From: Dastarcus helophoroides
Taxonomy: Eukaryota > Arthropoda > Insecta > Coleoptera > Bothrideridae
Direction of reading: 5' to 3'
Length of the DNA stretch: 64,000 bases
Assembly (NCBI GenBank): GCA_028583605.1
Contig: CM053325.1
Span: 48,058,987-48,122,986 of the forward strand
The translations under genes and the position numbers were made by a program. The notes under the pieces were generated by a model. It was given only the letters and a program-made list of their open reading frames with translations, had not been told where the DNA came from and searched no databases. Position 1 is the first letter of the stretch; every line of letters begins with the position of its first letter. Shown here in pieces: positions 12,079-23,125 of the stretch.

Positions 12079-13289
12079 TACAACCTTTTTTTATATTTTT
12101 AAATTTCATAATTTATTTAAAAACATTTTTTCATATCTAAGTTTGGTCTTCTATATTTTATTTTTTCCTGTTCTATGTAAAATAAACTAACCTATTTTTT
12201 GTCAACTGGCATGAGGTGACGTTTTAAATAAATTTAGATATCACGTAGTTATATTTCAAAAAATGTTTTAGACTATTGTCAACATTCACTAATAAAAATA
12301 AATTTAAATATTTCCAAACTGGGTCACAGAAATGGTAAATAAAATTAATAAATATGTTTACGAAATCAGTTCCTATTTTGAAAAAAAGCAGTAGCGTACC
12401 ATTTATTTTGTTAAAAATGGCCATGCTAGTGCGGACGCCACTGATGGAAGTAGAACAAATATTTTCCTTGCAAAAAATATTTCTTTATGCTTAGTTAAAA
12501 AATTCAGAATATTCCGCTAATTTGAGTTTAGGCAAGTTACGTATGTATTGCGCAATGTTTGTAACCTCACGCTAACCCTTCCTTGACTCTAATCAAACAT
12601 ACAAACATATTATTATAAAGCTGTTTCGAAGATGAAAAGAACCGTTCCTAGAGAAGCTTCCTATGATAGAGGTCGAAATGTCAATCACTTTACATTGTTT
12701 TCCAATGGATCTTGTGCGGAAAAACAAATGTTTTAATCAGTTAATTGTAAAAAATATATAATATCCTTAACAAATGATAATCCCGAATGTTTATTAAAAT
12801 GATATCCATCTTTATCATTTTTCAGGCCCAGAAAACTGCTAGTTTTCAAGTTTTATTGAAATCAACAATGCCGTTTGAGAGATAAAAAAATATGTCTGAA
12901 GGATAAAGATGGCCCTGAAAAATAGTGATCCCAAATTTTTACCAAAAAGACAAGTGCTTATATTCTTTTTTTAAAGCAAAAAAAACCATATACTAAATTT
13001 CATTGAAATCTTTAGAGCCGTTTTGAAGAAAAGTACTATTTTCTAAGATCGAAGACTTGTAACACATTACCTACACTTGAAGAATATACTGCAAAATATG
13101 CATACAAGTGTAGGCGTTGTGTTATAGAATCCGTTTACATATGTGATATTTCTTCGATAATTACTGACTCCGCGAATGTAATTACAAGTTGCGTAGTGTT
13201 ACAGAATGACTACAAGTATAGATAATTGCCTAAAATTTTGTACGATTTGTACAATTTGCATTACGTTCTGCAGCTCCTCCGATGATTTT

Positions 13290-13640
13290 AAGACATTCTG
13301 TACAAATATCATTGATTCAAGCAAAGTAAACAGGTCTGATAATTTTAAACTTCAAAACAAAAAACGAACTTAGCGAAAGTGTCAGCGACTGTCCTTGTGA
13401 TAAATAAAATCGTTGCATTTGACATTCTAGAATAATAGGCATTTGTTTTGTTTTTATAGTTTTATAGTTTTTATAGTATAAAAACAAAGAACTGAGGGTT
13501 CCCAATATTTTTGCCAGCACATACGTGCATGGATGGTATTGTTTTCTTTATTATACACATTATAAATTAGCGCACATATTTGTATCCTATTATATTACGA
13601 GACAAGGTTCGTTGAATTTCTACAAGCGTAGCAATTTGTG
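13290..13640 (+). repeat. Direct repeat unit 2 (right end of the 6.25-kb element)
   Basis: This is the terminal-proximal copy of the repeat at about 11,100-11,440. It sits just inside the right inverted end, whose last 90 bp carry CTACAAGCGTAG and GTTTGTGTTACA motifs mirrored at the left end. Similarity is patchy but co-linear. Confidence 0.5.
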
Positions 13641-13727
13641 TTGTGTTACCGTATTATGTAGGAATTGTATGTACAGGCAAATTGCTTGAAACTTGTAGAC
13701 TTGTTACAATTGTAAGTTTGTGTTACA

Positions 13728-15075
13728 GGCCCCAGAAGGTGGCAAGAGAATCCTCTCGTACGGAAGCGCAAAATTCACACTGACCGACCAGAGGTACCAA
13801 CGAACAGGAATGTTTGGCAATCATTTTGGCAGTTAAACGCTTTAGACCCTACGTGGAATGTTGTCAGTTCACCTTGAGGACTGACAATTGCGCCCTCCAG
13901 TGAATGAACAAGATGAAAAATGACCGGGCTTAGATTATGTGCTGGGCATTGTCACGTCAGCATTATTCTTTTACCATCGAGTGCTGCCCCGGACATATAA
14001 CCCTGACTAGCTTTCTCGGCATCCAGAAAAAACTATCAGCTCAGAAGGTATAGTGAACCTTAAGAAACTTCTGCCGCCTTAACAAAGCCATAAAATAAAT
14101 CCATTTGCTACCAACTGGAGGCAGAGGAAATCAAGGGGGCCTAATACGACGAGTCTATTCAAGAGATAATTGCACGCTGAGAGATCCGCCTTCGAACACC
14201 CGACACTAAGAGAGATGATTTCTGAACCTATATGTAGAGAAGGATGGACATGGTAGAGAGGGTCTTACACGAGTATCATGATTCCCATCGCAGGGTATTC
14301 CGATCGTGATGAAACAAACCATCAAGTCCATAAAAAGGAGTTGTTATTGGCGTCACCCGGCATTTCAAGCAATGCCTTCTCTGTGCACAATTTAAACGCT
14401 GTCCACCAGGTGCTTCCGCTGATCGCCACCCTGGTCAAGCCATCGCAGTTGAGTTAATGGGACCGTTTTGCACCACTACCGAAAGAAATCATTACATTCT
14501 AAGGGTCTCGAATCTCTTTTTTCGATAGGATAAAGTCTTTGCTATTCAAGGGTCAGAGACCACCAAGCTACTGGAGGCTATCCTTAAGCAATTATCATCG
14601 ATAATGGACCCCAGTTCATCAGTCACCACTGGACAGGAAGTTGTGAGCACTGGAAGGCTGCTCACTGAAGTACTACTACGTACCCTTCTTGAGCAAACCC
14701 AGCAGAGCTCTGAAATCTGGAGATAAGAAAAAAAATCCAGAATCGCTTAGCCGGTCAAGACCCGAACACCTGGGACGTTCATCTTTCTGCAGCCCCTTTT
14801 CAGCATGATGAGGAGAACAAACGCCGCCACTGGAAAGTCCCCTAGCGAGGTATTCATGGGCCACTTTTTAGAAGTTCTATGGGAATGAGATGCAGGCACC
14901 GGACTTAGACCAGCTGCTCAACGTGAGGCAGTAAGATGTAACCAGGCCAGTTACCATGAAAAGAGATGGTTCCACCCATACCCTGAACTCCATGAGTGTA
15001 TTTTATTTTCGTGCGTGTGAATACCAGTGACAGTGGTATCATATTGTTAAGCGTAAAATGAGCGTCTAAGAAAAA
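13728..15075 (+). pseudogene. pol: Ty3/gypsy RNase H-integrase relic (right half of split element)
   Basis: The gypsy frame resumes here exactly where 7474 left off. RNase H continues (KRILSYGSAKFTLTDQRY-like, about 13,750-13,803; RTDNCAL-like, about 13,879-13,899), with a TGA at 13,901-13,903. A CPGHIT-like RNase H end follows (about 13,985-14,002). Integrase traces follow: a zinc-finger remnant (CAQFKRCPPG-like, about 14,383), an ELMGPF segment (about 14,452-14,470) at the first catalytic aspartate position (here E), an IIDNGPQF segment (about 14,595-14,620), and a basic C-terminal region ending near 15,075. Multiple stops and shifts disable it. No 3' LTR is recognisable. Confidence 0.75.
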
Positions 15076-17009
15076 TAAAACAATCATTACACAACATATT
15101 TCAAAAGTGAATAAAAAAATTGTAAAGTCAAAAATGTTATTTATCTGCCCAAAAATGTGGATGTACGCAGCTTACGGCGCGTTGAGTTCAACTGACAAGT
15201 TCCATGCCATTTGGCGTCATTTAGTTGGCATATGAACTTCAACAAGTTTCCAAGATGTTGTCAACGTCTTACCATTTGGAAAATCAAATAAAATGACTCA
15301 ACTATATTTGTCATTTTTGTACAAAAATATTCACAGATTTCACAATCCTTGCAACCAACCGAGACATTGGAAATGATAACACCAAATAGAAACATAATTA
15401 ACACTTTATTTAACATACAAGGTTGTACAGGGTATTTACAAATTTCAAAGACAACGTTTGGCAGTTGATTCGGAATGATAAATAAATACGAATTACGTAA
15501 AAAATTAATAAAAAATGTTTACTTTTCGAATTGCAGACTTTCAAAGTTGTTATAAAAAATAATTCAATTATTAATTTTATAACCTCTTTACCGATCGTGT
15601 TGAAATATGAAACCTTTATTTATTTAGATTATTAAGGCTAGAATCTTAGTGACGTCGACACTTGTGTTATCCGACACCCCTTGAAATTCGCCACGACAAT
15701 TATCTATATATCTTCGAAGTAGTAAATAATAATAATTACATAAAATATGTATTGATTTACAGCAATATGTATTACGTTTAGTTTTTATATTTTTATAACT
15801 GATTAAACTGATTAAAATGTCGTTAAGGCTGACTATGTTGAAAGTGTTTGCAGATGAATTTTATGGCCCTTCACAGTTTGTTTGAACCCCCCTGGTTGGA
15901 TAAGTAGTACATTTCAGAAATTTGTCATTCCGACAAGTGGTTCCACGTGTCTTAGATATTCTGTCATCCCTATTTTTTTTAAGTTTTAGAATCATTTTAT
16001 TGACACTGAATGTGCCTTGCCTATTTTTCTTTCTTTTTTGAAAGGCAACGTTACAATGAATAAACCACAGGTTGCTCGTAAGTAGTAGTAGTAGTCTTAA
16101 AAGTGTTATTCCTGGCCTTTTCTTCTTGGGATAAAAGTATTTTGTTTTCATTTTCCTCTTGATCCTAACATTTATTGCCCCGGTCATGTAATTGTTCTTC
16201 CTGACAAAAATGTATGGTCTCTGAATTGCATGTCATATTTTTGTTTCTTTGAATGGACTTTTAAATAACCAGCTGCATTCAACCCAATTTGGTTTCTTGA
16301 AAATGAAGTTAATTTTTTCTGATTTCAATGGAATTTCTAATTACTCCCAAAATAAACTTGTTTCAGTTAATAAATTTATTTGGATTATTTCGCATTGAAA
16401 TCAGAATCATCGAAAAAAACATTGGAGGGCAGTTGAATGGCAAATTTATCAATCTTAAAAATTGAGGTTGGTTCTTTGATTTTGTTTATCATATTCCAGA
16501 TCACACGTGTATTCGTTTAGATGTGATTTTATTCATATGTTACATTATTTCAAACTCTTTTAAAGAAAAATGCAATTTTTTAACTAACGCTGAAGTAATG
16601 ATGTTCGCTTGACACCCTGGATTTAACAGTGCTGGACATTGTTTAAAGTTACTGTATGATCGTTTAATTTTTCCGCTACTATGGGAATAATAAATAAAAT
16701 TAATTCCCCTTTTTGCCGAAAGCTCTAAAACCTTTATTACAGTTAATTAGTTGTTCTAGACTGGGTTGTGCGGTTCTTGTGAATTAAAAAATGTTTAGGA
16801 CGGTTGTGACCTGTTCTTTTATTTTAAAGCGGTCTTGCAGCAACTCTATTGCATAATTAATTAATAATAATGATTAGCTGATAATGACAATGATTCAATA
16901 ACGTCACTTGAATCTCCTTCCACAGAATCGCAAAGATAATGAAATTTCTTAATATCAAAAATACGCTTGTCGTAATGAACTGACCACTTAAATAAATCTA
17001 AAAACAAAA
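15076..17009. other. No gene seen
   Basis: AT-rich with no recognisable element. The longest open frame (minus, 15,861-16,187; 108 codons) is strongly basic and low in complexity, and I do not support it as a gene. Confidence 0.5.
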
Positions 17010-17083
17010 ATGGGAAGCGATGAGGACTTTAAATTAGCAACAGATATGGTATTTAATTATCTCGAGCCGTTTAATAATGACAG
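17010..17083 (+). CDS. Possible first coding exon of an unknown host gene
   Basis: An ATG in a favourable insect start context (CAAAATGGG) opens a frame beginning MGSDEDFKLATDMVFNYL. The composition is balanced rather than low-complexity, unusual for this region. The frame reaches an AGA|GTGAGT sequence at 17,083/17,084, a good splice donor; unspliced it would stop at 17,150 after 46 codons. I recognise no domain and could not identify a following exon. The alternatives are a short chance frame or a transposon fragment. Confidence 0.22.
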
Positions 17084-17279
17084 AGTGAGTCTGATTGAAT
17101 TAGTAAATTTCAATTTATGTCAGTTAAAATTTTATCGGATGTACAAATGAAAAAGTCATCCAGTGTGCTCTAAGTTTTTTAGAAGAGAACGTAGTGAACC
17201 CGGCAGTCGATTACTTATTGATTATTTTGGTTGATCCGTCAAGGGTCATTTTGACGTCTCATTTATCCAGAAAGATTAA

Positions 17280-18330
17280 AATTTTCTGACCTAAAGAAAA
17301 TCGTCTAGAAATCTACTTTACTCTTATTTTTACTTTTCTTTACAAAATTATGCGTTTAGGCTTTCAAAGTAATTATAAGCACAAATTTTGGACTTTTCCG
17401 AAATATAATAATTTTTTCCACAATTTCCAATTTTTAAAATTTTTACATTAAACTTGCAATTTTTGTGTTTTTTCTTAAAACTTCGGATTTTAAACGGATT
17501 AAAAATTTGAACATCAGTCTTGCGAGCCTAACCCAAGATATTACATTAAAAAAATAAATATAAAGTAATTTCTTGAAATTATGACTTTTTCACAAAATTC
17601 CTCAACCTTTTAAATTGTCATTTACTTTTCTTAAACTGTAAATAAATATTTACATTTTGTTTAAAATTTTCATGTTAAATAATAAATTCTAAATATTTCT
17701 AAAGATTTTGACTTATTTTCGAAATTTTGACCTCAGCCTAAAAAATTCTTAAAATTATAAATATATAAACTCATAAACTCAAGATTTTTTATCGAAATTT
17801 TGTAATTCAACTTTTTTTCGAAATTTAAGATCCCCTTTTTTATTAAATCATGAGTGGTGGGTTTCTTCAAATCCCAAAATTCAGACTTTACTTTCTACTC
17901 TTATTTCCAACACCAATAAAGGTTTCAACCAACTTTGGTTTCTTATTTTTAAGGTTTTAAATTTAGTCTAGACTTTTTTTTTAAGAACACAAGACATTTA
18001 TTTAAAATCTTGACTTTAAATGAAATATTTTAATTTTTTTCAAATGATTTTGATTTAGTTGCAAAATTTTATATTTAACCTCAAAATGTTGACATATGCT
18101 TTGAAATTTTAGAACATTATGAATTTTTTGAAATCCTGGAATATTTTCCTAAAATGGTCTGTTTTTTTTACTGTTTTTCTCGCAACTTTTCTGAATTCAA
18201 AATTTTGGCCTTACTTAGCTATTTTTTTTTATTTTCGAGCTTAATATCGAAGTACTCGGCTTGAGATTTCGATTGAAAACTTGAATATTCAAATATTTTT
18301 CTTTCGACTTTTTTCTATTTTTAAGGTTAT
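17280..18330. repeat. AT-rich quasi-repeat tract (TTTTCGAAATTTT-like)
   Basis: About 1 kb made of loosely repeated T-runs, AAATTTT and TCGAAA words without a fixed period. The same texture recurs at about 30,480-30,720, 31,800-32,040, 33,820-34,230, 48,240-50,460, 52,850-53,395 and 55,850-57,010. Because the 48-50 kb tract is the inside of a transposon, this one may also be transposon-derived, but I see no terminal repeats here. Confidence 0.5.
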
Positions 18331-19737
18331 TTCTGCAATGTTTATCTCTTCTAAATTTACACTTTCCATTAGCCAAGTTTCTTCTGAAAGATTATTTTTT
18401 AAATTAAAATATACTCGTATCACCAAATAGACTACGAAATAATTTAAATCAAAATGATATTAAGGCAGCTATGCTCATGGCTCTTGAAAGAAATATTTTA
18501 GTACAAAGCAAAAACAATGAAATATTAAAATATATTTGATCTACAAGGAAAAATTTGTCAACTTTACTGTAAAAGTAATCTACATTTATTTGAGCCCTAA
18601 AAATTATAAGTGCAGATATTTTACCATATTCGTTTACTGAGTACTTCAAGGTTTTCAATACAGTACGTGAATTGGATTTAGGGTTAGAGTTTACAGCATA
18701 ATAATGGAATTTTAACCCTTCAGTTAAGGGCTGCTGACTTGGGTAGCCCGTGTAAACTTCAGAACCTTTAAGTTAGCGCATCATTACATGCTCACGATAC
18801 CTCCTACTGTGTTCAGTTTTTGTTAGTGGTGTTTTCGTACTTAACCCACTAGATTCTCTATTTTCAATCTCTCGTAAACGTTTTTTAAGCGCTCGATATG
18901 TCTTACACTTTTCGCTATTTTTCAAACTCTTAATATCCATAGCTCATAGCCTTTTCCAATGAAACGTCACTGGATTAAACGAATATGGTGCACTGCGGTG
19001 AACATTCTCCCATAGTTTTCACGCCGGCCTCTCAACGCCGAGAGCGCTCGACTGGCGAGTAGGTCAGAGCGAGCGACACCGTATACTCTCAAGCTTGAAC
19101 GAAAACCCGAAATTTCATCCCATATCTCAACAGAAACATTTCCAATATTAAAATTTTGAGATATCGAAATTAAAATTTTGAAAAGTCCCATTTGTAAACA
19201 ATTTAAAATATATAAATTAGCTTTATCATAGATAAAATTACGGCATCTCTGTTAAAGCTCTCTTTGCTACGAACCGAAATTCAATATGGAATTTTCCTCA
19301 TCCGAAAACAAAGCAATACTGCAAATAATTCTCTCATTACCGGTATTAATTTTTGTAGAATGTGCTCGTAATCACAAATATATAATTACAAAGGAACTAG
19401 CAAAAGGAGCCATAACGGGAATTTAAGTTAATTTTTTTGTGCGCATCAGTATTTGTCTCTTTTCCCTGCCGCTGTCTTTTGTTGTCAATTCGCAAATCGT
19501 TTATTTTCTCTTTACCTTTTAAAGCTGAGAACTGGCATTCCGTAAATATTTGTCTTTATTTCAGTCTGCTTAAAAATAAATTTCAAGACAACTTTGTTCA
19601 AGTAATTTATTTGATGTCTATTTACACTTTAAAAATTATGAGAAAAGTAACAAACAAAGTAATTTAATGAAAGCTAAAGAATAATATTTATGACTTTAGC
19701 ATTTTGAAGGAACGGACTCATACTTGGTTATCTTCAA
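18331..19737. other. No gene seen
   Basis: There is a slightly more GC-rich patch near 18,960-19,120 with a 74-codon minus-strand frame of no recognisable similarity. Otherwise AT-rich and featureless. Confidence 0.5.
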
Positions 19738-19835
19738 AAATTGATATATAAATCTTGTCCCCTAAAGATTAAAAAACACAACAAGAGTTGTTCTAATGCG
19801 TTTCGATAGCCAAGCTATCATGTTCAGAGAGATAC
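19738..19835 (-). repeat. Penelope-type terminal relic with hammerhead-like core (family 2, copy ii)
   Basis: Minus-strand copy of the relic at 1055-1165. The core reads CTGAACA (19,827-19,821), then a stem GATAGC-TTG-GCTATC, then GAAA (19,804-19,801). One core base departs from CUGANGA. With the plus-strand copy at 23,967-24,065 it forms an inverted pair bracketing the whole Penelope cluster. Confidence 0.55.
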
Positions 19836-20013
19836 TAACCCCTAATACTAAAAATTAATCCTTATATACTGAGAATATTCACTTCGTGCATAACCGACCG
19901 CATCCGAACACGCATGAGCATCTAGTCATATTCGTCGCAATGTCATAATTCCTTACAGGATATACTTCCTCCGGGATTGAACCGTGTCAAAGAACTACTA
20001 AAAGTGTTCGACG

Positions 20014-20044
20014 TTTCGCCCGCCATCGTAAGGGGCTTCTTCAG
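20014..20044 (-). ncRNA. Hammerhead-like core in Penelope 3' region (copy A)
   Basis: Reads CTGAAGA (20,044-20,038), a GC-rich stem II (GCCCC...GGGC), GAAA (20,017-20,014), then CGTCGAAC. The CUGANGA and GAAA boxes fit, but I cannot pair a clean stem III and cleavage triplet. Probably a relic of the terminal-repeat ribozyme. Confidence 0.4.
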
Positions 20045-20223
20045 GAACAAAGAAAATAGACAATAAATGAAAAGCATGAGGGAATAGGCAAAAATGAAAG
20101 AATGAAAGGGCCAATTTCAAAACATCAAAGCACGGTAACTCGGTATGTCCACCATACCAGAGGCGAAACTCTTCTGACAAGAAAGAGAGAAAGGAAAACT
20201 TTATATACCATTCGTCTGCGCGA

Positions 20224-20541
20224 TCACTTCAGAAGATTTCCGATGGTTGGTTTCCAGGTGGAGAAAAGCATGTAACGGTCGTCTCTGGTGATGTTTTTGG
20301 GGAATTTTTGTCTTTCAATGGCCTCGCGTATCTTCCTATTATAGTAATTAAGAATATTGGATATAATTGAAATATTATCAAAGAGAATTTTATGTTCGGT
20401 CTCATGTTGATGTTCGGCAATGGCTGACTGCGAAAATAAACCAGACCTAAGACATCTTTGGTGCTCGGATATTCGCGTCTTAAGTGATCGCCCAGTTTCT
20501 TTGGTGTACACTGACCCACAAGAATAAGCTACCCTGTACAC
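20224..20541 (-). pseudogene. GIY-YIG endonuclease domain of Penelope-like element, copy A
   Basis: About 105 residues starting YRVAYSCGSVYTKETGRS. The GIY-YIG landmarks are visible: the Y-R opening strand, the CGSVY strand followed by ETGRS (the arginine-bearing helix), and HQRCLRSG plus a SAIAEHQHETEH segment (positions about 27-50). In Penelope-like elements this domain nicks the target DNA for insertion. The usual VYIGET is VYTKET here, so two normally conserved residues are changed. Copy B (22,610-22,927) keeps VYIGETGRS. The domain follows the reverse transcriptase thumb and linker, as in other endonuclease-bearing Penelope elements, but is separated by a stop, so the unit is inactive. 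Confidence 0.8.
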
Positions 20542-20559
20542 ACCATTAGAACAAAAGAA

Positions 20560-21108
20560 TCAAATTTTATCTTTGGGAGATGGAAGGAGCTGTTGGATCT
20601 TTGAGGATGATAAAAAAATGGGTTTAATTTTGTGTTTTCTCAATAATTTTCCAATTTGATCTGTTACTTTGTGAACATAATGAAGAAAAACTTTAGAAGA
20701 AATTATTGAATTTTGTGAAGGACGAGGGGTAGGGTGAAGATGTCGTTTAATGACAGTTTCAATGTCGTGTGATTTGTAACCATTATTGAAGATGTTGAAA
20801 CGAATTTTGTTCAACTCGTCTGAAAGATTTATCGGTTGTGAAATTGCTACAGCTCGTGAAACCAGTGAATTTATAATAGAACGTTTTTGGGAAGGGTAAT
20901 GATGGGACGCTGCATGCAAATAACTATTAGTATGGGTGGGTTTTCGATAAACGGAATGAGAAACGCGATCGTTTGGTAAACGGGTGACCAGTACGTCAAG
21001 AAAAGGAAGAGAACCGTTGTTTTCAATTTCTATAGTGAGGCTAAGGAAGAATGTAAACTGTTTAGATGTTCCAAAAATAAATTTAGTGAATCCTTGCCAT
21101 GTGGCCAT
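20560..21108 (-). pseudogene. Penelope-like reverse transcriptase, thumb and linker, copy A
   Basis: 182 codons containing NNGSLPFLDVLVTRL, VYRKPTHTNSYLH and SHHYPSQKRSIINSL. These are signatures of the Penelope reverse transcriptase region after the catalytic box. The end (KVTDQIGKLLRKHKIKPIF-like) is the linker toward GIY-YIG. It is out of frame with the catalytic segment upstream by a shift near 21,030-21,108. Copy B keeps the same region at 22,100-22,590 with about a dozen substitutions and its own stop. Confidence 0.8.
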
Positions 21109-21455
21109 ACAATAAATTTGTCATCTACATAACGAAGCCAAACCTTAGGTTTTAAATCTGCAGTTTCCAACGCAGTGTTTTCGAAAGATTTCATGAAAAT
21201 ATTTGCTACTACTGGGGATAAGGGAAAACCCATTGGGGTGCCGGAGACTTGTTTATGAAAGCTGCCATCAAAAGAAAAATAAGCCGATGTGAGGCACATT
21301 TCAGTTAAATCAGCTAGAAAATCTGCATTCTCTTTGCCTGAAAGTAATTGACGAGTTATCGTCATGGAGTCGGAAACTGGAACATTAGTGAATAGTGAAG
21401 TAACGTCAAAACTTATCGGTATGTCATTGGGGTCTAGGGTTAATTCGGAAAACAA
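21030..21455 (-). pseudogene. Penelope-like reverse transcriptase, palm with YVDD, copy A
   Basis: 141 codons. ISFDVTSLFTNVPV (first catalytic aspartate), GTPMGFPLSPVVANIFM (fingers/palm) and the catalytic YVDD at 21,120-21,131 are all present. This is the polymerase core that copies element RNA at the nicked target. The segment is intact within its own frame but disconnected from the upstream part by a repeat expansion at about 21,520-21,580 and from the downstream part by a frameshift. Confidence 0.85.
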
Positions 21456-21519
21456 TTCGACAATGGGTTTAGAATTTAAGACGTGTGATGATGTGTTCCC
21501 AGTATATGACTTGAGGAAG

Positions 21520-21990
21520 TTAGATAAATATTGTAAATATTGTATTGTAAATATTGTATTTTAAATATTGTATTGAATTTATCGTGCTGACAATGGGCTT
21601 AAAAGGAATATTGGGTTTGTGAATTTTGGGAAGACCATAAAGACGAGGTGGTTTGGATTCTCTCGGAACAAGATATCTGAGAGTATCTGCGTACAAATTT
21701 GAGGATTTTAGTTTGAACTTTAATTCACGTTCAATTTTGCTTGTTCGGTCCCGAGAAAGAGAAATATAGGATTCGTCATTCAACAGGGCGTTAATTTTGG
21801 ATACATACTCGGAATTATCCAAGATAACAGTTGCATTACCTTTATCAGCCGAGAGAATAGTGATTGAAAAATCTATTTTTAGGGTTTTAAGAGCACATTT
21901 TTCTTCTCTAGAAATGTTGGACTTTGGTGGTTTAACATGTTTTAGTATTTTTGTAGTTTGAAAACTTTTAAAGATATCTTTCGAAAACAC
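21520..21990 (-). pseudogene. Penelope-like reverse transcriptase, N-terminal fingers, copy A
   Basis: 156 codons opening at the head-to-head junction. It contains ILSADKGNATVILD and LYGLPKIHKPNIPFKPIVS, typical of Penelope-like and related reverse transcriptases just before the palm. The end is disrupted by a slippage-type expansion of a TAAATATTGTATTG-like unit (21,525-21,578, about three copies) that shifts the frame. The natural N-terminus is missing: the frame begins inside the domain at the junction with copy B, so the apparent start codon there is not genuine. Confidence 0.8.
21525..21578. repeat. Short tandem expansion inside reverse transcriptase
   Basis: About three copies of a 16-bp TATTGTA(TTG)TAAAT-like unit replace ordinary coding sequence between the fingers and palm of copy A and break the frame. 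Confidence 0.65.
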
Positions 21991-22029
21991 TGCGTTGGAA
22001 ACTGCGGATTTAAAACCTAAGGTTTAACT

Positions 22030-22590
22030 TCGTTATGTAGATAACACATTTAATGTATGGCCACATGGCAAGGATTTACTAAATTTATTTTTGGAACACC
22101 CAAACAGTTTACATTCTTACATTAGCTTCATTATGGAAATCGAAGACAACGGTTCTTTTCCTTTTCTTGACGGACTGGTCACCCGTTTACCAAACGGTCG
22201 CGTTTCTCATTCCGTTTATCGAAAACCCACCCATACTAATCGTTATTTGCATGCAGAGTCTCATCATTACCCTTCCCAAAAACGTTCTATCATAAATTCA
22301 CTGGTTGCATGAGCTGTAGCAATTTCACAACCGATAAATCTTTCAGACGAGTTAAACAAAATTCACAATGGTTACAAATCACACGACATTGAAACTGTCA
22401 TTAAACGACATCTTTACCCTACCCCTCGTCCTTCACAAAATTCAATAATTTCTTCTAAACCCTTTCTTCCTTATGTTCACAAAGTAACAGATCAAATCGG
22501 AAAATTATTGAGAAAACACAACATTAAACCCATTTTTTTATCATCCTCAAAGATCCAACAGCTCCCCCCATCTCCCAAAGATAAAATTTG
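22030..22590 (+). pseudogene. Penelope-like reverse transcriptase C-terminal half, copy B
   Basis: The catalytic tetrad reads YVDN instead of YVDD and is preceded by a stop (TAA near 22,026). Then follow FPFLDGLVTRLPNGRVSHSV, VYRKPTHTNRYLH and SHHYPSQKRSIINSL, and the linker near 22,480-22,590. There is a stop after 22,312 and a short deletion near 22,350-22,360 relative to copy A. Non-functional. Confidence 0.8.
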
Positions 22591-22609
22591 ATCCTTTTGT
22601 TCTAATGGT

Positions 22610-22927
22610 GTGTACAGGGTTGCTTGTTCTTGTGGTTCAGTGTACATTGGAGAAACGGGGCGATCATTTAAGACGCGAATATCCAAGCACCAAAGATGTC
22701 TTAGGTCTGGTTTATTTTCGCAGTCAGCCATTGCCGAACATCAACATGAGACCGGACATAAGATTCTCTTTTATAATATTTCAATTATATCCAATATTCC
22801 CAATTACTATAATAGGAAGATACGCGAGGCCATTGAAAGACAAAAATTCCCCAAAAACATCAACAGAGACGACGGTTACATGCTTTCCTCCATCTGGAAA
22901 CCAACAATCGGAAATCTTCGGAAGTGA
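22610..22927 (+). pseudogene. GIY-YIG endonuclease domain of Penelope-like element, copy B
   Basis: 105 codons, with YRVACSCGSVYIGETGRS at the start. It keeps the landmarks lost in copy A: cysteine in SCGS, and intact VYIGETGRS. SKHQRCLRSG and SAIAEHQHETGH follow. The domain is therefore the better-preserved of the two, but it is cut off from a functional reverse transcriptase by upstream stops. The adjacent 3' region (to 23,185) includes a hammerhead-like core. Confidence 0.85.
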
Positions 22928-23094
22928 TCACGCAGACGAATGGTATATAAAGTTTCCCTTTCCCTCTTTCCTGTCAGAAGAGTTTCGCCTCTGGTATGGT
23001 GGACATACTGAGTTACCGTGCTTTGATGTTTTGAAATTGGCCTTTTCATTCTTTCATTTTTGCCGATTCCCTCATATTCCTCTTTTCATTGTTC

Positions 23095-23125
23095 CTGAAG
23101 AAGCTCCCTACCATGGTGGGCGAAA
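23095..23125 (+). ncRNA. Hammerhead-like core in Penelope 3' region (copy B)
   Basis: CTGAAGA at 23,095-23,101, stem II strands GCTCCC and GGTGGGC flanking a short loop, GAAA at 23,122-23,125, then CGTCGAACAC. Matches copy A (20,014-20,044). Stem III and the cleavage triplet are not convincing. Confidence 0.4.

Larger units (their letters stand above)
7475..13727. mobile_element. 6.25-kb DNA element inserted in gypsy pol (GGCC target duplication)
   Basis: The element begins TGTAACACAAAC (7475) and ends with the inverted GTTTGTGTTACA (13,727). It is flanked by GGCC on both sides (7471-7474 and 13,728-13,731). Removing it plus one GGCC rejoins the host RNase H frame without a shift, which fixes the boundaries. 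Subterminal inverted similarity continues inward in patches, with many CTTGTA/TGTTAC motifs. It contains a nested TA-flanked element (7600-10,804), a hammerhead ribozyme (12,032-12,078) and a direct repeat (about 11,100-11,440 versus 13,290-13,640). That repeat suggests two related units fused or nested. No transposase is recognisable, so it is non-autonomous or too decayed. The superfamily is undetermined. Confidence 0.75.
19954..21985 (-). mobile_element. Penelope-like element, family 1, copy A (5'-truncated)
   Basis: A single polyprotein-type reading unit runs right to left: reverse transcriptase (21,990-20,560), GIY-YIG endonuclease (20,541-20,224), then a 3' region with a hammerhead-like core near 20,014-20,044. 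Its 5' end is fused head-to-head to copy B at about 21,978-21,990, inside the coding sequence. Both copies finish at the same sequence, TACAGGATATACTTC when read inward on this side. That fixes the 3' end at about 19,954 and in copy B at about 23,185. Confidence 0.85.

Noticed and set aside
15861..16187. 108-codon minus-strand frame
   Set aside because: Very basic and low-complexity, no recognisable motif, no splice or transposon context.
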